Shown piece after piece: positions 38,702 to 47,826 of a stretch of 64,000 bases of DNA. How positions within the stretch are numbered: the first letter of the stretch is position 1; each line of letters starts with the position of its first letter. The DNA lies in assembly GCF_009183415.1 (NCBI RefSeq), contig NZ_WEHU01000016.1, positions 1 to 64,000 of the forward strand, written 5' to 3'. Origin of the DNA: Bacillus sp. B1-b2. Lineage in GTDB: Bacteria > Bacillota > Bacilli > Bacillales > Cytobacillaceae. The position numbers and the translations under genes were made by a program. The notes beneath the pieces were generated by a model that saw nothing but the letters and a program-made list of their open reading frames with translations, searched no databases and was not told the origin of the DNA.

Positions 38702-39469
38702 TTATTTCTCGTCTTTTACTCGTTTAATGATAATATCATTTAAAAGCTCTTTTACCACATGACTAGCCATTATTAATCCAGCAACTGAAGGAACAAATGC
38801 ATTAGAAGAAGGTGGCATTTTTGCCTTACGAATAGGAGCATTATCTTTTCCAACTACTTTCCTTACTTCTTCTCTAATAACAATTGGACTTTCATCCGAG
38901 AATACTACATTAACACCTTTACGAATTCCTTCTTTACGAAGTCTTGTACGAATAACCTTTGCAATGGGATCTGTATGAGTCTTGCTAATATCTGCAATTT
39001 GAAAACGGGTAGGATCCATTTTGTTCGCAGCACCCATACTAGAGATGATTGGAATATTTCTTGTTAAGCATTCTTTAATTAAATGAATTTTATATGAAAT
39101 GGTATCAGAAGCATCCACCACATAGTCTAATCCATATCCAAAAATTTCTTCATATGTCTCTTCCGTATAAAACATTTTCAATGCAATGACATCACATTCT
39201 GGATTAATGTCAGCGATACGCTCTTTCATAATATCCACTTTTGGACGTCCAACAGTAGATAATAGGGCAATAACTTGTCTATTTACATTAGTGATATCCA
39301 CATCATCTTTATCAATTAGAATTAATCTTCCTACACCAGAACGTGCCAATGCTTCTGCTGCGAATGATCCTACTCCGCCTATTCCTAGTACAGCAACTGT
39401 ACTGTTTTTCATTGTTTCTAAGCCCTCTTTACCGATGGCTAATTCATTTCGTGAAAATTGGTGTAACAT
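38702..39469 (-). CDS. tcdA: tRNA threonylcarbamoyladenosine dehydratase TcdA (YrvM)
   Basis: Converts t6A37 of tRNA to its cyclic form ct6A using ATP. 255 aa, E1-like fold. Nucleotide motif VLGIGGVGSFAAEALARSGVG, LIDKDDVDITNVNRQ and VVDASDTISYK are typical. The ATG at 39469 (MLHQFSRNELAIGKEG) matches the B. subtilis start, with GGAG 11 bases upstream; a start 27 bases earlier lacks an SD. Confidence 0.94.
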   Translation of the reverse strand: MLHQFSRNELAIGKEGLETMKNSTVAVLGIGGVGSFAAEALARSGVGRLILIDKDDVDITNVNRQVIALLSTVGRPKVDIMKERIADINPECDVIALKMFYTEETYEEIFGYGLDYVVDASDTISYKIHLIKECLTRNIPIISSMGAANKMDPTRFQIADISKTHTDPIAKVIRTRLRKEGIRKGVNVVFSDESPIVIREEVRKVVGKDNAPIRKAKMPPSSNAFVPSVAGLIMASHVVKELLNDIIIKRVKDEK

Positions 39470-39589
39470 CAGGTCTTCAACTCCATCTATTTTCATTCTT
39501 GTAATTACGTTTACTTATTCCCTTATAAGAAATAATCATTCAAAAATTCCATACCTTTTGAAATATACCATAATTTAATGGACGCTACC

Positions 39590-39830
39590 ACTGTGATTAT
39601 TAAAACACATCGGTTTAATAGGGTATTTTTTAATGGAACTTGGGCTGAACTCATATAGTAATCCGTAAAGATGATAAAACATAGAATTCAATGAAGCCAT
39701 AAAAACAAAGTCTTCCCTTTTGCTTATACCAAAGACTCGTAGGGGAAAATGCTAAGTCTTCTCAAACGCGCCAAGGCTCGCTTGTCTTCCACTGTATTCT
39801 ACGCTATGTCTAAATACAGTATTAAATATA
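39590..39830 (-). other. Structured gene-free stretch between tcdA and aspS
   Basis: No ORF. AAGTCTT (39708-39714), AAAGACT (39731-39737) and AAGTCTT (39754-39760) allow two mutually exclusive hairpins, the middle arm pairing with either neighbour. GTCTTC recurs a third time at about 39784. ACTGTATT...AATACAGT (39791-39820) and TATTAAA...TTTAATA (about 39598-39621) form two more hairpins. It resembles a dispersed repeat or a structured RNA, but I cannot name it. Confidence 0.4.
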
Positions 39831-39835
39831 AAAGA

Positions 39836-39881
39836 CCCCTAATCACAGGCAGTTCATTCGAAAACTGCCTATGATTAGGGG
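39836..39881. terminator. Strong terminator downstream of aspS
   Basis: CCCCTAATCACAGGCAGTT pairs with AACTGCCTATGATTAGGGG with a 7-8 base loop; TCTTTTATATTT follows on the minus strand. About 19 pairs with one A-C mismatch on the plus strand that becomes a G-U pair on the minus transcript. Confidence 0.9.
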
Positions 39882-40016
39882 GGTGTCATTTATTCAAACA
39901 AGTATGTCGTTGCCTCTTTATTCATAAAATATTATTTCTTTTCTATTAGCATTATCTTATTTTCTCAGCTTAGAAAACTAATGAGGCATCATAAGTGTAC
40001 TAATTATGTGTCGAAC
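39836..40016 (-). ncRNA. Candidate 6S RNA locus (aspS-tcdA interval)
   Basis: In B. subtilis the aspS-yrvM interval, which this is, encodes 6S-1 RNA (BS190). Here an unusually long 145-base spacer separates the aspS stop from its terminator. On the minus strand it can fold as a long interrupted hairpin: GTGT near 40010 with ACAC near 39892, TATG and TGCCTC (about 39983-39994) with GAGGCA and CATA (about 39911-39923), and an apical TTTTCT/AGAAAA stem. A -10-like TATAAA lies at the end of aspS. At about 125 bases without the terminator it is short for 6S RNA, so this is a position-based guess; the RNA might instead lie in 39590-39830. Confidence 0.3.
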
Positions 40017-40026
40017 ACTATTTATA

Positions 40027-41796
40027 TTATTTTTTAATATTTAATGCTAAGTGTAAGTCTGTTAATTGATTATCACTTACTTCACTTGGAGCATTTGTTA
40101 ATAAGCAACTAGCACTAGCTGTTTTCGGGAATGCGATGGTATCACGAAGGTTTGTGCTTCCTGATAACAGCATGATTAAACGATCTAATCCAATTGCAAT
40201 ACCGCCATGTGGTGGTGTTCCATATTCAAAAGCTTCCAGTAAGAAGCCAAACTGTTCATATGCTTCTTCTTTTGAAAAGCCAAGTAAGCTGAACATTTTC
40301 TCTTGAATGTCTTTTTCAAAGATACGTAAAGATCCTCCACCCAATTCATACCCATTAAGAACAATATCGTATGCTTGTGCCTTAACTGCTTTTGGATTGC
40401 TATCTAAAAGTTCAAGATCTTCTCTTTGTGGCATAGTAAATGGATGGTGAGCGGCATAATAACGACCTTCTTGTTCGTCATATTCAAATAATGGCCAATC
40501 TGTCACCCATAAGAAGTTAAATTTGCTTTGATCAATAAGATCTAAATCTTTTGCTATTTTTAAGCGAAGTGCTCCTAACGCATCTGCTACAACACTCTTT
40601 TTATCAGCAACAAATAGAAGTAAGTCTCCTGCTTCAATAGCTAATGCTTGTTCAAAACCTTTTTGCTCTTCGTCTGTTATAAACTTAGAAATTGGGCCTT
40701 TTAATCCTTCTTCATCCACTTTTAACCATGCAAGACCTTTAGCACCGTAAACTTTTACAAAGTCTGTTAATGCATCAATATCTTTACGAGAATATTTTTC
40801 GCTAGCTTGCTTTACGTTAATAGCCTTTACTTGTCCACCAGTCTCAATAGCAGAAGCAAAAACCTTGAAGCTTGAATCCTTCACAATCTCAGATAGGTCA
40901 ACTAGTTCTAGTTCAAAACGAGTATCTGGTTTATCTGATCCGTATCTTGCCATAGCTTCATCGTAAGGCATTCTTTGGAAAGGAAGTGTAACTTCTACTC
41001 CTTTTGTTTGTTTCATGATGGTAGCCATCATAGATTCCATCATGCTCATGATATCTTCTTGGCTCATAAAGCTAGTTTCTATATCAAGCTGTGTGAATTC
41101 TGGTTGACGGTCTGCACGTAAGTCTTCATCACGGAAACAACGGGCGATTTGATAATAACGTTCTACTCCACCTACCATTAATAACTGTTTGAAGATTTGT
41201 GGAGATTGTGGAAGTGCATAAAACTCTCCTGGATGAACACGACTTGGTACTAAATAGTCACGTGCACCCTCAGGCGTACTCTTTGTTAAAATAGGAGTTT
41301 CTATATCTAAGAATCCTTCGCCATCTAGAAAATCTCTCATTACTTTTGTCACTTGATGACGTAATTTTAATGTTTCAAAAATAACTGGTCTTCTCACATC
41401 TAAATAACGATATTTTAAACGAATGTCATCTGCTACTTCTGTTTTATTATCAATAACAAAAGGTGGAGTTTTTGCTTCATTAATAATCTTTATTTCAGAA
41501 ACAATAATTTCGATTTTACCTGTATTAATATTTTCATTAACTGTTCCTTCTTGTCTTGCTACTACTTGTCCTTTAATGTCTAGTACAAACTCATTACGAA
41601 CCTTTTCCGCAATAATAAGTGCTTCTTGATTAATTTCTGGATTAAACACTACTTGTACAATTCCAGTACGGTCACGCAAATCGATGAATATCAGTCCACC
41701 TAAATCTCTACGCTTCTGAACCCATCCTTTTAGGACTACTGTTTCACCAATTGCTTTCTCTGTTACTTCTCCACAAAAATATGTTCTTCCAAACAT
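40027..41796 (-). CDS. aspS: Aspartyl-tRNA synthetase
   Basis: Class II synthetase, 589 aa. N-terminal OB-fold anticodon-binding domain ([31 protein letters not shown]), bacterial insertion domain, and catalytic motifs 2 ([21 protein letters not shown]) and 3 ([13 protein letters not shown]). It follows hisS by 42 bases and shares the T-box leader, as in B. subtilis. SD AAGGGAGGATCAATC. Confidence 0.97.
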   Translation of the reverse strand: MFGRTYFCGEVTEKAIGETVVLKGWVQKRRDLGGLIFIDLRDRTGIVQVVFNPEINQEALIIAEKVRNEFVLDIKGQVVARQEGTVNENINTGKIEIIVSEIKIINEAKTPPFVIDNKTEVADDIRLKYRYLDVRRPVIFETLKLRHQVTKVMRDFLDGEGFLDIETPILTKSTPEGARDYLVPSRVHPGEFYALPQSPQIFKQLLMVGGVERYYQIARCFRDEDLRADRQPEFTQLDIETSFMSQEDIMSMMESMMATIMKQTKGVEVTLPFQRMPYDEAMARYGSDKPDTRFELELVDLSEIVKDSSFKVFASAIETGGQVKAINVKQASEKYSRKDIDALTDFVKVYGAKGLAWLKVDEEGLKGPISKFITDEEQKGFEQALAIEAGDLLLFVADKKSVVADALGALRLKIAKDLDLIDQSKFNFLWVTDWPLFEYDEQEGRYYAAHHPFTMPQREDLELLDSNPKAVKAQAYDIVLNGYELGGGSLRIFEKDIQEKMFSLLGFSKEEAYEQFGFLLEAFEYGTPPHGGIAIGLDRLIMLLSGSTNLRDTIAFPKTASASCLLTNAPSEVSDNQLTDLHLALNIKK

Positions 41797-41838
41797 GATT
41801 GATCCTCCCTTTATCTTTTATCCATTTACCATCTATTT

Positions 41839-43113
41839 TTAGAAAGCACTAAAATCACTAAGAGCTTCTACTAATTTGGTGATATCAATTTCTTTTTGTT
41901 CGCCTGACTCAAGATTTTTTACATTAATTTTATTATTTTTCAGCTCATCTTCTCCTAGAATGGCAACATATTTTGCATTTAGGCGATCTGCCGCTTTAAA
42001 TTGTGCTTTTACTTTACGGTCCAAATAATCTCTTTCACAGGAGAAGCCTGCTTGTCTTAATTGATAAAGTAAACCAACTGTATAATCCTTCGCTTCTTCC
42101 CCAAGAGATACTAGATAACAATCTACTTTCTTCTCGATTGGTAATTCAATGTTTTCTGCTTGAAGAGCTGAAAGTAATCTTTCAAGACTCATGGCAAATC
42201 CAATTCCAGGTGCCTCTGGTCCACCAAGCTCTTCTGTTAATCCATTGTATCTTCCACCACCACATAGTGTAGTGATTGCGCCAAACCCTTCTGCTTCACT
42301 CATAATTTCAAAAGCAGTATGGTTATAGTAGTCTAATCCACGAACTAAATTAGAATCAACCACATATGGAATATCAAGAGCGGATAAATACTTTTGTACT
42401 TTTTCAAAATAGCTTTTAGACTCTTCATTTAAATAATCTAAAATAGACGGAGCTGTTTTCATTAATGGGTGCTCACGGTCTTTTTTGCAGTCCAGTATTC
42501 TCATTGGATTTTTTTCTAATCTTGTTTGACAATCCTGACAAAATTCTCCAATACTTGGTTCGAAATGTTTAATTAACGCTTCTCTATGCGCTTGTCTGCT
42601 TTCTTTATCACCAAGACTATTGATGACAACTTTTAATTTAGATAATCCCATTGTTTTATAAACAGAATAAGAAAGTGCTATTACTTCTGCATCAATGGCA
42701 GGATCTTTACTTCCGATTGCTTCTACTCCAAATTGCACAAACTGTCTAAAACGTCCTGCTTGCGGTCTTTCATAACGGAACATTTGCCCCATGTAAAAAA
42801 GCTTGATAGGTTGAGCTGCAAGTCCATGCATTTTGTTCTCAACGAAAGAACGAACAACAGCGGCAGTTCCTTCTGGTCTTAAAGTTAAGCTTCTTTTTCC
42901 TCTATCTTCAAATGTATACATTTCTTTTGTAACGATATCTGTTGTATCTCCAACACTTCGAAGAAATAATTCAGTATGCTCGAAAATCGGTGTACGGATT
43001 TCACTATATTGATAGCGAGCACAAATTTCTTGGATTTTTTGTTCTATATACTGCCATTTCTCTACCGTTCCTGGTAGGATATCCTGAGTTCCTCTTGGTA
43101 TATTAATTTGCAT
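41839..43113 (-). CDS. hisS: Histidyl-tRNA synthetase
   Basis: Class II synthetase, 424 aa. Motif 2 [22 protein letters not shown], the histidine-specific signatures [14 protein letters not shown] and GGGRYNGL, and motif 3 [12 protein letters not shown] are present, followed by the C-terminal anticodon-binding domain. SD CAGGAGGATACATAT. Behind a T-box leader. Confidence 0.97.
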   Translation of the reverse strand: MQINIPRGTQDILPGTVEKWQYIEQKIQEICARYQYSEIRTPIFEHTELFLRSVGDTTDIVTKEMYTFEDRGKRSLTLRPEGTAAVVRSFVENKMHGLAAQPIKLFYMGQMFRYERPQAGRFRQFVQFGVEAIGSKDPAIDAEVIALSYSVYKTMGLSKLKVVINSLGDKESRQAHREALIKHFEPSIGEFCQDCQTRLEKNPMRILDCKKDREHPLMKTAPSILDYLNEESKSYFEKVQKYLSALDIPYVVDSNLVRGLDYYNHTAFEIMSEAEGFGAITTLCGGGRYNGLTEELGGPEAPGIGFAMSLERLLSALQAENIELPIEKKVDCYLVSLGEEAKDYTVGLLYQLRQAGFSCERDYLDRKVKAQFKAADRLNAKYVAILGEDELKNNKINVKNLESGEQKEIDITKLVEALSDFSAF

Positions 43114-43129
43114 ATATGTATCCTCCTGT

Positions 43130-43428
43130 TACTAGAAAATTGGGCATAAAAAAATCTCGTCCCTTGTATGCAAGAAGCATACAAGGGACGAGATTTATCC
43201 CGTGGTACCACCCTAATTGAAGAATAATAATTATTCTTCCTCTTTACAGTTAACGCCTGTATACGTTTCTACCTACTAATGAATATATGTTCAGAAGAAA
43301 GCCTTCAGAGTGTTCTTTCTCAAAGTCATCATGTAGAAATGCTTTCAGCCTAGACATTTCCTCTCTTGTCATGTGTTTCTTTGTTACTTTTCTCTATCAA
43401 CAGCTTCATTTGTTTATTGTATTATTAT
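43130..43428 (-). promoter_or_regulatory. hisS leader: T-box riboswitch upstream of hisS-aspS
   Basis: Minus-strand leader with the T-box sequence AGGGTGGTACCACGG (43200-43214) and a 20-bp terminator hairpin at 43151-43196 (arms AAATCTCGTCCCTTGTATGC and its complement) ending in T7. Stem I arms with GTCTAGGCTGAAAGC lie near 43340-43355. A His codon CAC sits in GAACACTCTGAAGG (43310-43312) and an Asp codon GAC in GATGACTTTGAG a few bases upstream; the two readings match the two synthetases in the operon, but I cannot fix the specifier by eye. Confidence 0.93.
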
Positions 43429-43435
43429 TTAATTA

Positions 43436-43464
43436 ATAATAAATAGGAAGTTATCTAATGTCAA
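43436..43464 (-). promoter_or_regulatory. SigA promoter of the hisS T-box
   Basis: On the minus strand TTGACA (43459-43464) and TATTAT (43436-43441) are 17 bases apart. It places the transcript start near 43428. Confidence 0.75.
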
Positions 43465-43491
43465 TAGGATACAGAGAAATTCAAGGTCTTT

Positions 43492-43668
43492 TTAATATTT
43501 CCCCAATTGCTTCTTTAATTTTTTCACGTCTCCTAAGGAAAGGCCGAATTCTGAAGCTAACTCAACAGCATTATTATTCCCTTCCTTTTCCATAAAATCA
43601 TGAAAATCTATTCCTAGAAGTTTGGAATCTGCTCCACTTGCTGCTATATGCTTTTCACCAAATCTCAT
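43492..43668 (-). CDS. yrzK: YrzK-like small protein
   Basis: 58 residues beginning MRFGEKHIAASGADSKLLGI. The C-terminal half (NAVELASEFGLSLGDVKKLKKQLGKY) looks like a helix-turn-helix. Position between hisS and the SH3-amidase matches B. subtilis yrzK. The ATG at 43668 follows AAAGGGTG by 6 bases; a GTG three codons upstream overlaps the SD. Function unknown; DNA binding is a guess. Confidence 0.7.
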   Translation of the reverse strand: MRFGEKHIAASGADSKLLGIDFHDFMEKEGNNNAVELASEFGLSLGDVKKLKKQLGKY

Positions 43669-43878
43669 GTAATTCACCCTTTTTTCTGTTATTTTTTTAT
43701 AGTATTACCATGAGTACGTAAAAAATTTCATATAACATCCATTTTCTTGTCTAAATTTGATTAACGAAATAAGGTATAATTCAAAGGAGAAATTTAACGG
43801 TAAAAAGAAACCATAATAGGCGTCAATAAAAGGTAAACCACAAAACATTCATTTATAACAGAAAGGAGTGTTCCTTAT

Positions 43879-45420
43879 TTGACGAAGAAAGTAGTAATAG
43901 TCTGTATTTGGATCAGCTTGCTAATATCATCCTTCTCGCCCCTAATATCCGCTCAGGAAGAAATAAAAATTACTACGAATGTAATTGTAAATGTGAGAGA
44001 AGGTCCTTCTTTAGAAGAAGCCATTGTTGGGAAACTCGAGATTGGAAAAGAATATACGGTTGTACAAGAAACGGACGGTTGGATAGAAATTAAATTAGAG
44101 AATGCTATGAATGGTTGGGTTGCAGCTTACTTAGTAACTAAAAATACGAATGCACCACTTACAAAGACAAGTTTTCAAGAAGAAGATCGTGCAACAATCT
44201 TAGAGGATGGATTAAGATTAAGAATGGGACCTGGGACTTCCTATCAAGTCATATCCACCTTAAGAAAAGGGACAGAAGTAACGATTATATCTATCGACAG
44301 TGATTGGATAAATGTATTAACAAGCGAAGGGAAAGGTTGGGTTCACGAAGATTACTTAGAAACCTCTCACCGTACTGAAGAAACTAGTGCTATATCTTCA
44401 AGCATACAGGAAACAGAATTAGATGTTTCTAATGTGAAATCTGCCATTATCTTAGAAGATCAAATTAATGTAAGAAATGAGCCTTCTACTAGTTCAGACA
44501 TTATTGGCAAAGTCGCAAAAAACACGGTAATTCATGTTCTAGAAGAGCAAGGTGATTGGGCAAAAATACAATACTCAGGAAATAGTGGGTGGATTTATAA
44601 AAATCTTCTTCGTTATGAGTATACGGAAGCCGAAATTGGAACTAAAATAAACAAAACCATTTCTATTATCTATAACCAGTCCAATATCCGCTCTAGTGCT
44701 TCTTCATCCGCTCCAGTCATACAACAAGCTTCAGCAGGAGAAACTTTTCAAGCTGTGGAGTTACTAAATGATTGGTTTAAGATAGAGATTTCTAAAGGAG
44801 AATATGGCTATATTGCTGATTGGATTGTGAAAGAAGTGGACCAAGAAATTCAGCTAACAGATGAATCTGGTTCTTCTGATTTAACGAATAAAATAATTGT
44901 TCTAGATCCAGGTCATGGCGGAAAAGACAGTGGTGCTATAGGAGCATTAGGTAATCTAGAAAAAAACTTAACAATCAATACAGCACATTTACTTGGAGAA
45001 AAGCTTGAAGCAGCAGGAGCCAAAGTCATTTATACTAGAACAGATGATACATTTGTTACCTTACAAAATAGAGTAGCAATCAGTCAGTCTTATAAAGCAG
45101 ATGCTTTTATTAGTATTCATTATGATAGTATTGAAGATAGTAGTGTACATGGCATTACAAGCTATTACTATTCTTCTACTCAAAAAAAATTAGCTACAAG
45201 TATACACAAAAGTATTATGGATTCTTCTGGTTTAAAGGATAGGGGAGTAAAACAAAATGATTATTTTGTTTTACGAGAAAATAGTCAAGCAGCTTCTCTA
45301 TTAGAATTAGGGTATCTAAGTAATCCTTCCGAAGAACAAGTAATAAGTAACGCGCAGTACCAAGAAACGATTTCCACTGCTATTTATCAGGGCCTCGAAA
45401 ACTATTTTAACGTTCCTTAA
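43879..45420 (+). CDS. yrvJ: Secreted N-acetylmuramoyl-L-alanine amidase with four SH3 domains (YrvJ-like)
   Basis: 513 residues: signal peptide (about 1-25, ending near ISAQ), four bacterial SH3 domains (about 30-90, 98-158, 175-240, 255-320) with the repeated VNVREGPS, LRLRMGPGT, INVRNEPST and SNIRSSAS starts, then an Amidase_3 domain (about 335-513). Zinc and catalytic residues are visible: DPGHGGKDSGAIG, EKNLT, SIHYDS and LLELGYLSN. The SH3 domains should bind the wall. The TTG at 43879 follows AAAGGAG by 10 bases. Its second SH3-like region is the most complete. Convergent with the intron and dtd. Confidence 0.93.
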   Translation: MTKKVVIVCIWISLLISSFSPLISAQEEIKITTNVIVNVREGPSLEEAIVGKLEIGKEYTVVQETDGWIEIKLENAMNGWVAAYLVTKNTNAPLTKTSFQEEDRATILEDGLRLRMGPGTSYQVISTLRKGTEVTIISIDSDWINVLTSEGKGWVHEDYLETSHRTEETSAISSSIQETELDVSNVKSAIILEDQINVRNEPSTSSDIIGKVAKNTVIHVLEEQGDWAKIQYSGNSGWIYKNLLRYEYTEAEIGTKINKTISIIYNQSNIRSSASSSAPVIQQASAGETFQAVELLNDWFKIEISKGEYGYIADWIVKEVDQEIQLTDESGSSDLTNKIIVLDPGHGGKDSGAIGALGNLEKNLTINTAHLLGEKLEAAGAKVIYTRTDDTFVTLQNRVAISQSYKADAFISIHYDSIEDSSVHGITSYYYSSTQKKLATSIHKSIMDSSGLKDRGVKQNDYFVLRENSQAASLLELGYLSNPSEEQVISNAQYQETISTAIYQGLENYFNVP

Positions 45421-45437
45421 CAATCTTTTATACAACA

Positions 45438-47322
45438 ATCGAGTAGGAGACTAGTCATTATTTGACTAGTCGACCTCTCACACCACCGTACGTACGGTTC
45501 CGTATACGGCGGTTCAACCTTTTAAGTATCGTTGCTCATAAAGTAAGGAGATATCTTTGAGTCTCCATTTTATGAGCCTTTCTTTTGTTATTGCTCGTTG
45601 GAGAATTTCACTTCGTGATAATCTCCAATATCCCTTTCGGGAATTTGCTAATTTCATGGCGTCATCATGATTAATTCCATACTTACGAAGCATCTTATAT
45701 TTTGTCTTTGGCTTCTTCCATCTCTTCCATATGAGTTGTCTCAATCGATGGTTTAACCATTTCTGAGTTTCAAAAATGAAGTACTTCATTCTCGAAACCC
45801 CATAGTAGTTAATCCATCCAGTTGTGATTTGGTTAATTTTCTTCACTATTTCCTCAAAAGTTCCACTCTTTTTACGGCTTGTATTCTTCTTTAGCTTCTC
45901 TTTGAATCGTTGCTTGGCCGACTTACTTGGTCGGCATCCAACTTTCCCATTAAGTTTTGAATGTTAGAGCCAAGGAATGTTCCGGAAGTTGCACCACAAA
46001 CCTTACTTTTCTTTTGATTAATTGTTAATTGTAATTCATCCTCGATGAATTTTGTTATACTCTCCATTACTCTCTCTCCAGCTCGTATACTTTTCACGTA
46101 GATGACAAAGTCGTCCGCATACCTAATAAAACGATGTTCTCTCTTTTCTAATTCTCTATCTAGTTTATTTAAATAGACATTTGCTAAAATAGGAGATAAA
46201 GGTCCACCTTGCGGAGCTCCATCTTTCGTTTCAATATAGATATCTCGTTCTAAGATCCCTGAGCGTAGGAATTTCCATATTAATTTTAAGACAATTTTAT
46301 CTGATATGAATTCTTCTAAATACGCTCTTAGCCTTTGATGATGTATTGTATCGAAGTAACTTTTCAAGTCACAGTCCACTACTACTCGATAACCTTGTTC
46401 GTAATAGTGTTCTGCTGATTTGATAGCTTGGTGGGCATTTCTACCTTTTCGAAATCCAAAACTATGTTCTGAAAAGTGTGGGTCTACAATCGGTTCAATT
46501 ACTTGAAGAATAGCTTGTTGGACGACTCTATCTAAAACGCAAGGAATTCCTAGATATCGTTTAGAACCGTCCGTTTTTGGTATGGCAACTCTTTTGACTG
46601 GTTGAGGTTGGTAAGTCCCATCTTTCAATTTCCTTTTAAGAGGTTCGTAATATTTCTTCATGTGTGACTTTAATTCTACTACTGTAATTCCATCAACCCC
46701 TGGTGCACCATTGTTTGCTTTTACTTTCTTGTATGCTTTCCAGAGATTATTATTTGCAATAACTTTATCGATTAAATTGATACCATCCTGTTCTTTCATA
46801 TCCATATTGATATTCCTACGCACTCCTATTTCTCCTTTAGTTTCCAACTTATCTCTCCATAGGTAGCCATCTTTTGGTCTTTACCACGATGTTTTCTGCG
46901 ATTATATGGAATATCTATACCTCCTTGTTTTCCAAGATTTAAGATTGTTCAGTCCTTCATTTCCGAAAGGAAACTACTATGACGTCTGCTGACTTCTCAT
47001 GATTCATCAAATTATCACTAACTTGATTGTTAATTCAATAACCCTCACGAGACCTCCCCGGGTAAGCACAACCACTTTCCTCTCATGTAACTGCTAGATT
47101 TACTGTATGGGATTCGGGCAGTATTGGACTTTGTTTTGTTTAGCAAACTCATCCGTCCCAATTCAGCCTTGTATCTAGTTTCTGTTCGTCAGTTCGAGAT
47201 TTTGCGTCCGACTTCCTTCAGATTCCACGTCACCATGGACACCCTTGTCTTTCGCTAACAGTTCCTACTGCCAAGTCTGTAGTGGACTTTCACCACCGAG
47301 TAGTTGCGCATGCCGGGCGCAC
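45438..47322 (-). mobile_element. Group IIC intron inserted after the dtd terminator
   Basis: The 5' end GTGCGCCCGGCA (47311-47322) matches the group II start GUGYG and begins right after the T run of the dtd terminator, the class IIC target. Near the 3' end, domain V (about 45479-45514: ACCGCCGTATACGG, loop, CCGTACGTACGGTGGT) with the CGC triad and domain VI (GACTAGTCAAATAATGACTAGTC, about 45449-45471) are clear. The 3' boundary is set near TCCTACTCGAT by likeness to other IIC introns and may be off by a few bases. Length about 1.88 kb, as usual. Bases 46848-47322 are the 5' ribozyme domains and contain no gene. Confidence 0.9.
45514..46823 (-). pseudogene. ltrA: Group II intron reverse transcriptase/maturase, frameshifted
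   Basis: Reverse transcriptase motifs are intact in the first frame (to 45891): GVDGITV, FGFRKGRNAHQAI, DCDLKSYFDTI, GAPQGGPLSPILANVYL and the catalytic YADD. The maturase domain continues in another frame (VGCRPSKSAKQRFKEKL, then KKINQITTGWINYYG to the TGA at 45514). Restoring one base, most simply an A in CTTAATGGG near 45948-45960, would join IQNL to NGKVGCRPSK. The protein is therefore split into two pieces. The GTG at 46823 has AAAGGAG 8 bases upstream. The stop lies at the edge of domain V, as expected for an ORF in domain IV. Confidence 0.88.
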
Positions 47323-47323
47323 T

Positions 47324-47366
47324 AAAAAAACAGTTTCCCCTCTTAGTTGAGGGAAAACTGTTTTTT
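47324..47366 (-). terminator. dtd terminator (intron target)
   Basis: On the minus strand CAGTTTTCCCTC pairs with GAGGGGAAACTG, then T7, and the group II intron begins two bases later. The plus strand also ends in T6. Confidence 0.92.
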
Positions 47367-47374
47367 CGTTATTA

Positions 47375-47815
47375 TTACTTACTGTCGAGTATTAAGGTCA
47401 CTGGACCATCATTTATTAAATGTACGTCCATCATTGCTCCAAATCTACCTGTCTGTACTAGTAAGCCTTGCTGTTGTAGTAATTCATTGAATTGATGATA
47501 TAGAGATTTGGCGTAATCTGGCTTTGCAGCATTCATAAAATTTGGTCTTCTGCCCTTTTTCGTTTCTCCATATAAAGTAAATTGAGAAACAGATAAAATG
47601 GAGCCTTTTTCATCTAAAATGCTTCTGTTCATCTTTCCTTCTTCATCTTCAAAAACACGTAAATGGGCAATCTTATCCGCAAGATACTTTGCATCTTCTA
47701 CCTTATCATCATGTGTAATGCCTACAAGGAGAACAAACCCTTTTTCTATTTCTCCTACCACTTCACCATTCACTTCTACGCTAGCTTGTCTAGATCTTTG
47801 CAATACGACTTTCAT
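47375..47815 (-). CDS. dtd: D-aminoacyl-tRNA deacylase
   Basis: Removes D-amino acids mistakenly attached to tRNA. 146 aa. The SVSQFTLYG and [11 protein letters not shown] motifs (family SQFTL and NxGPVT, the latter here as NDGPVT) are present. Downstream of rel by 11 bases, the usual rel-dtd pair. SD AAGGGG. Confidence 0.96.
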   Translation of the reverse strand: MKVVLQRSRQASVEVNGEVVGEIEKGFVLLVGITHDDKVEDAKYLADKIAHLRVFEDEEGKMNRSILDEKGSILSVSQFTLYGETKKGRRPNFMNAAKPDYAKSLYHQFNELLQQQGLLVQTGRFGAMMDVHLINDGPVTLILDSK

Positions 47816-47826
47816 TATTATTCCCC

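Noticed and set aside
46848-47322. Search for a gene in the 5' part of the group II intron
   Set aside because: This is the ribozyme region (domains I-III); short frames there have no SD.
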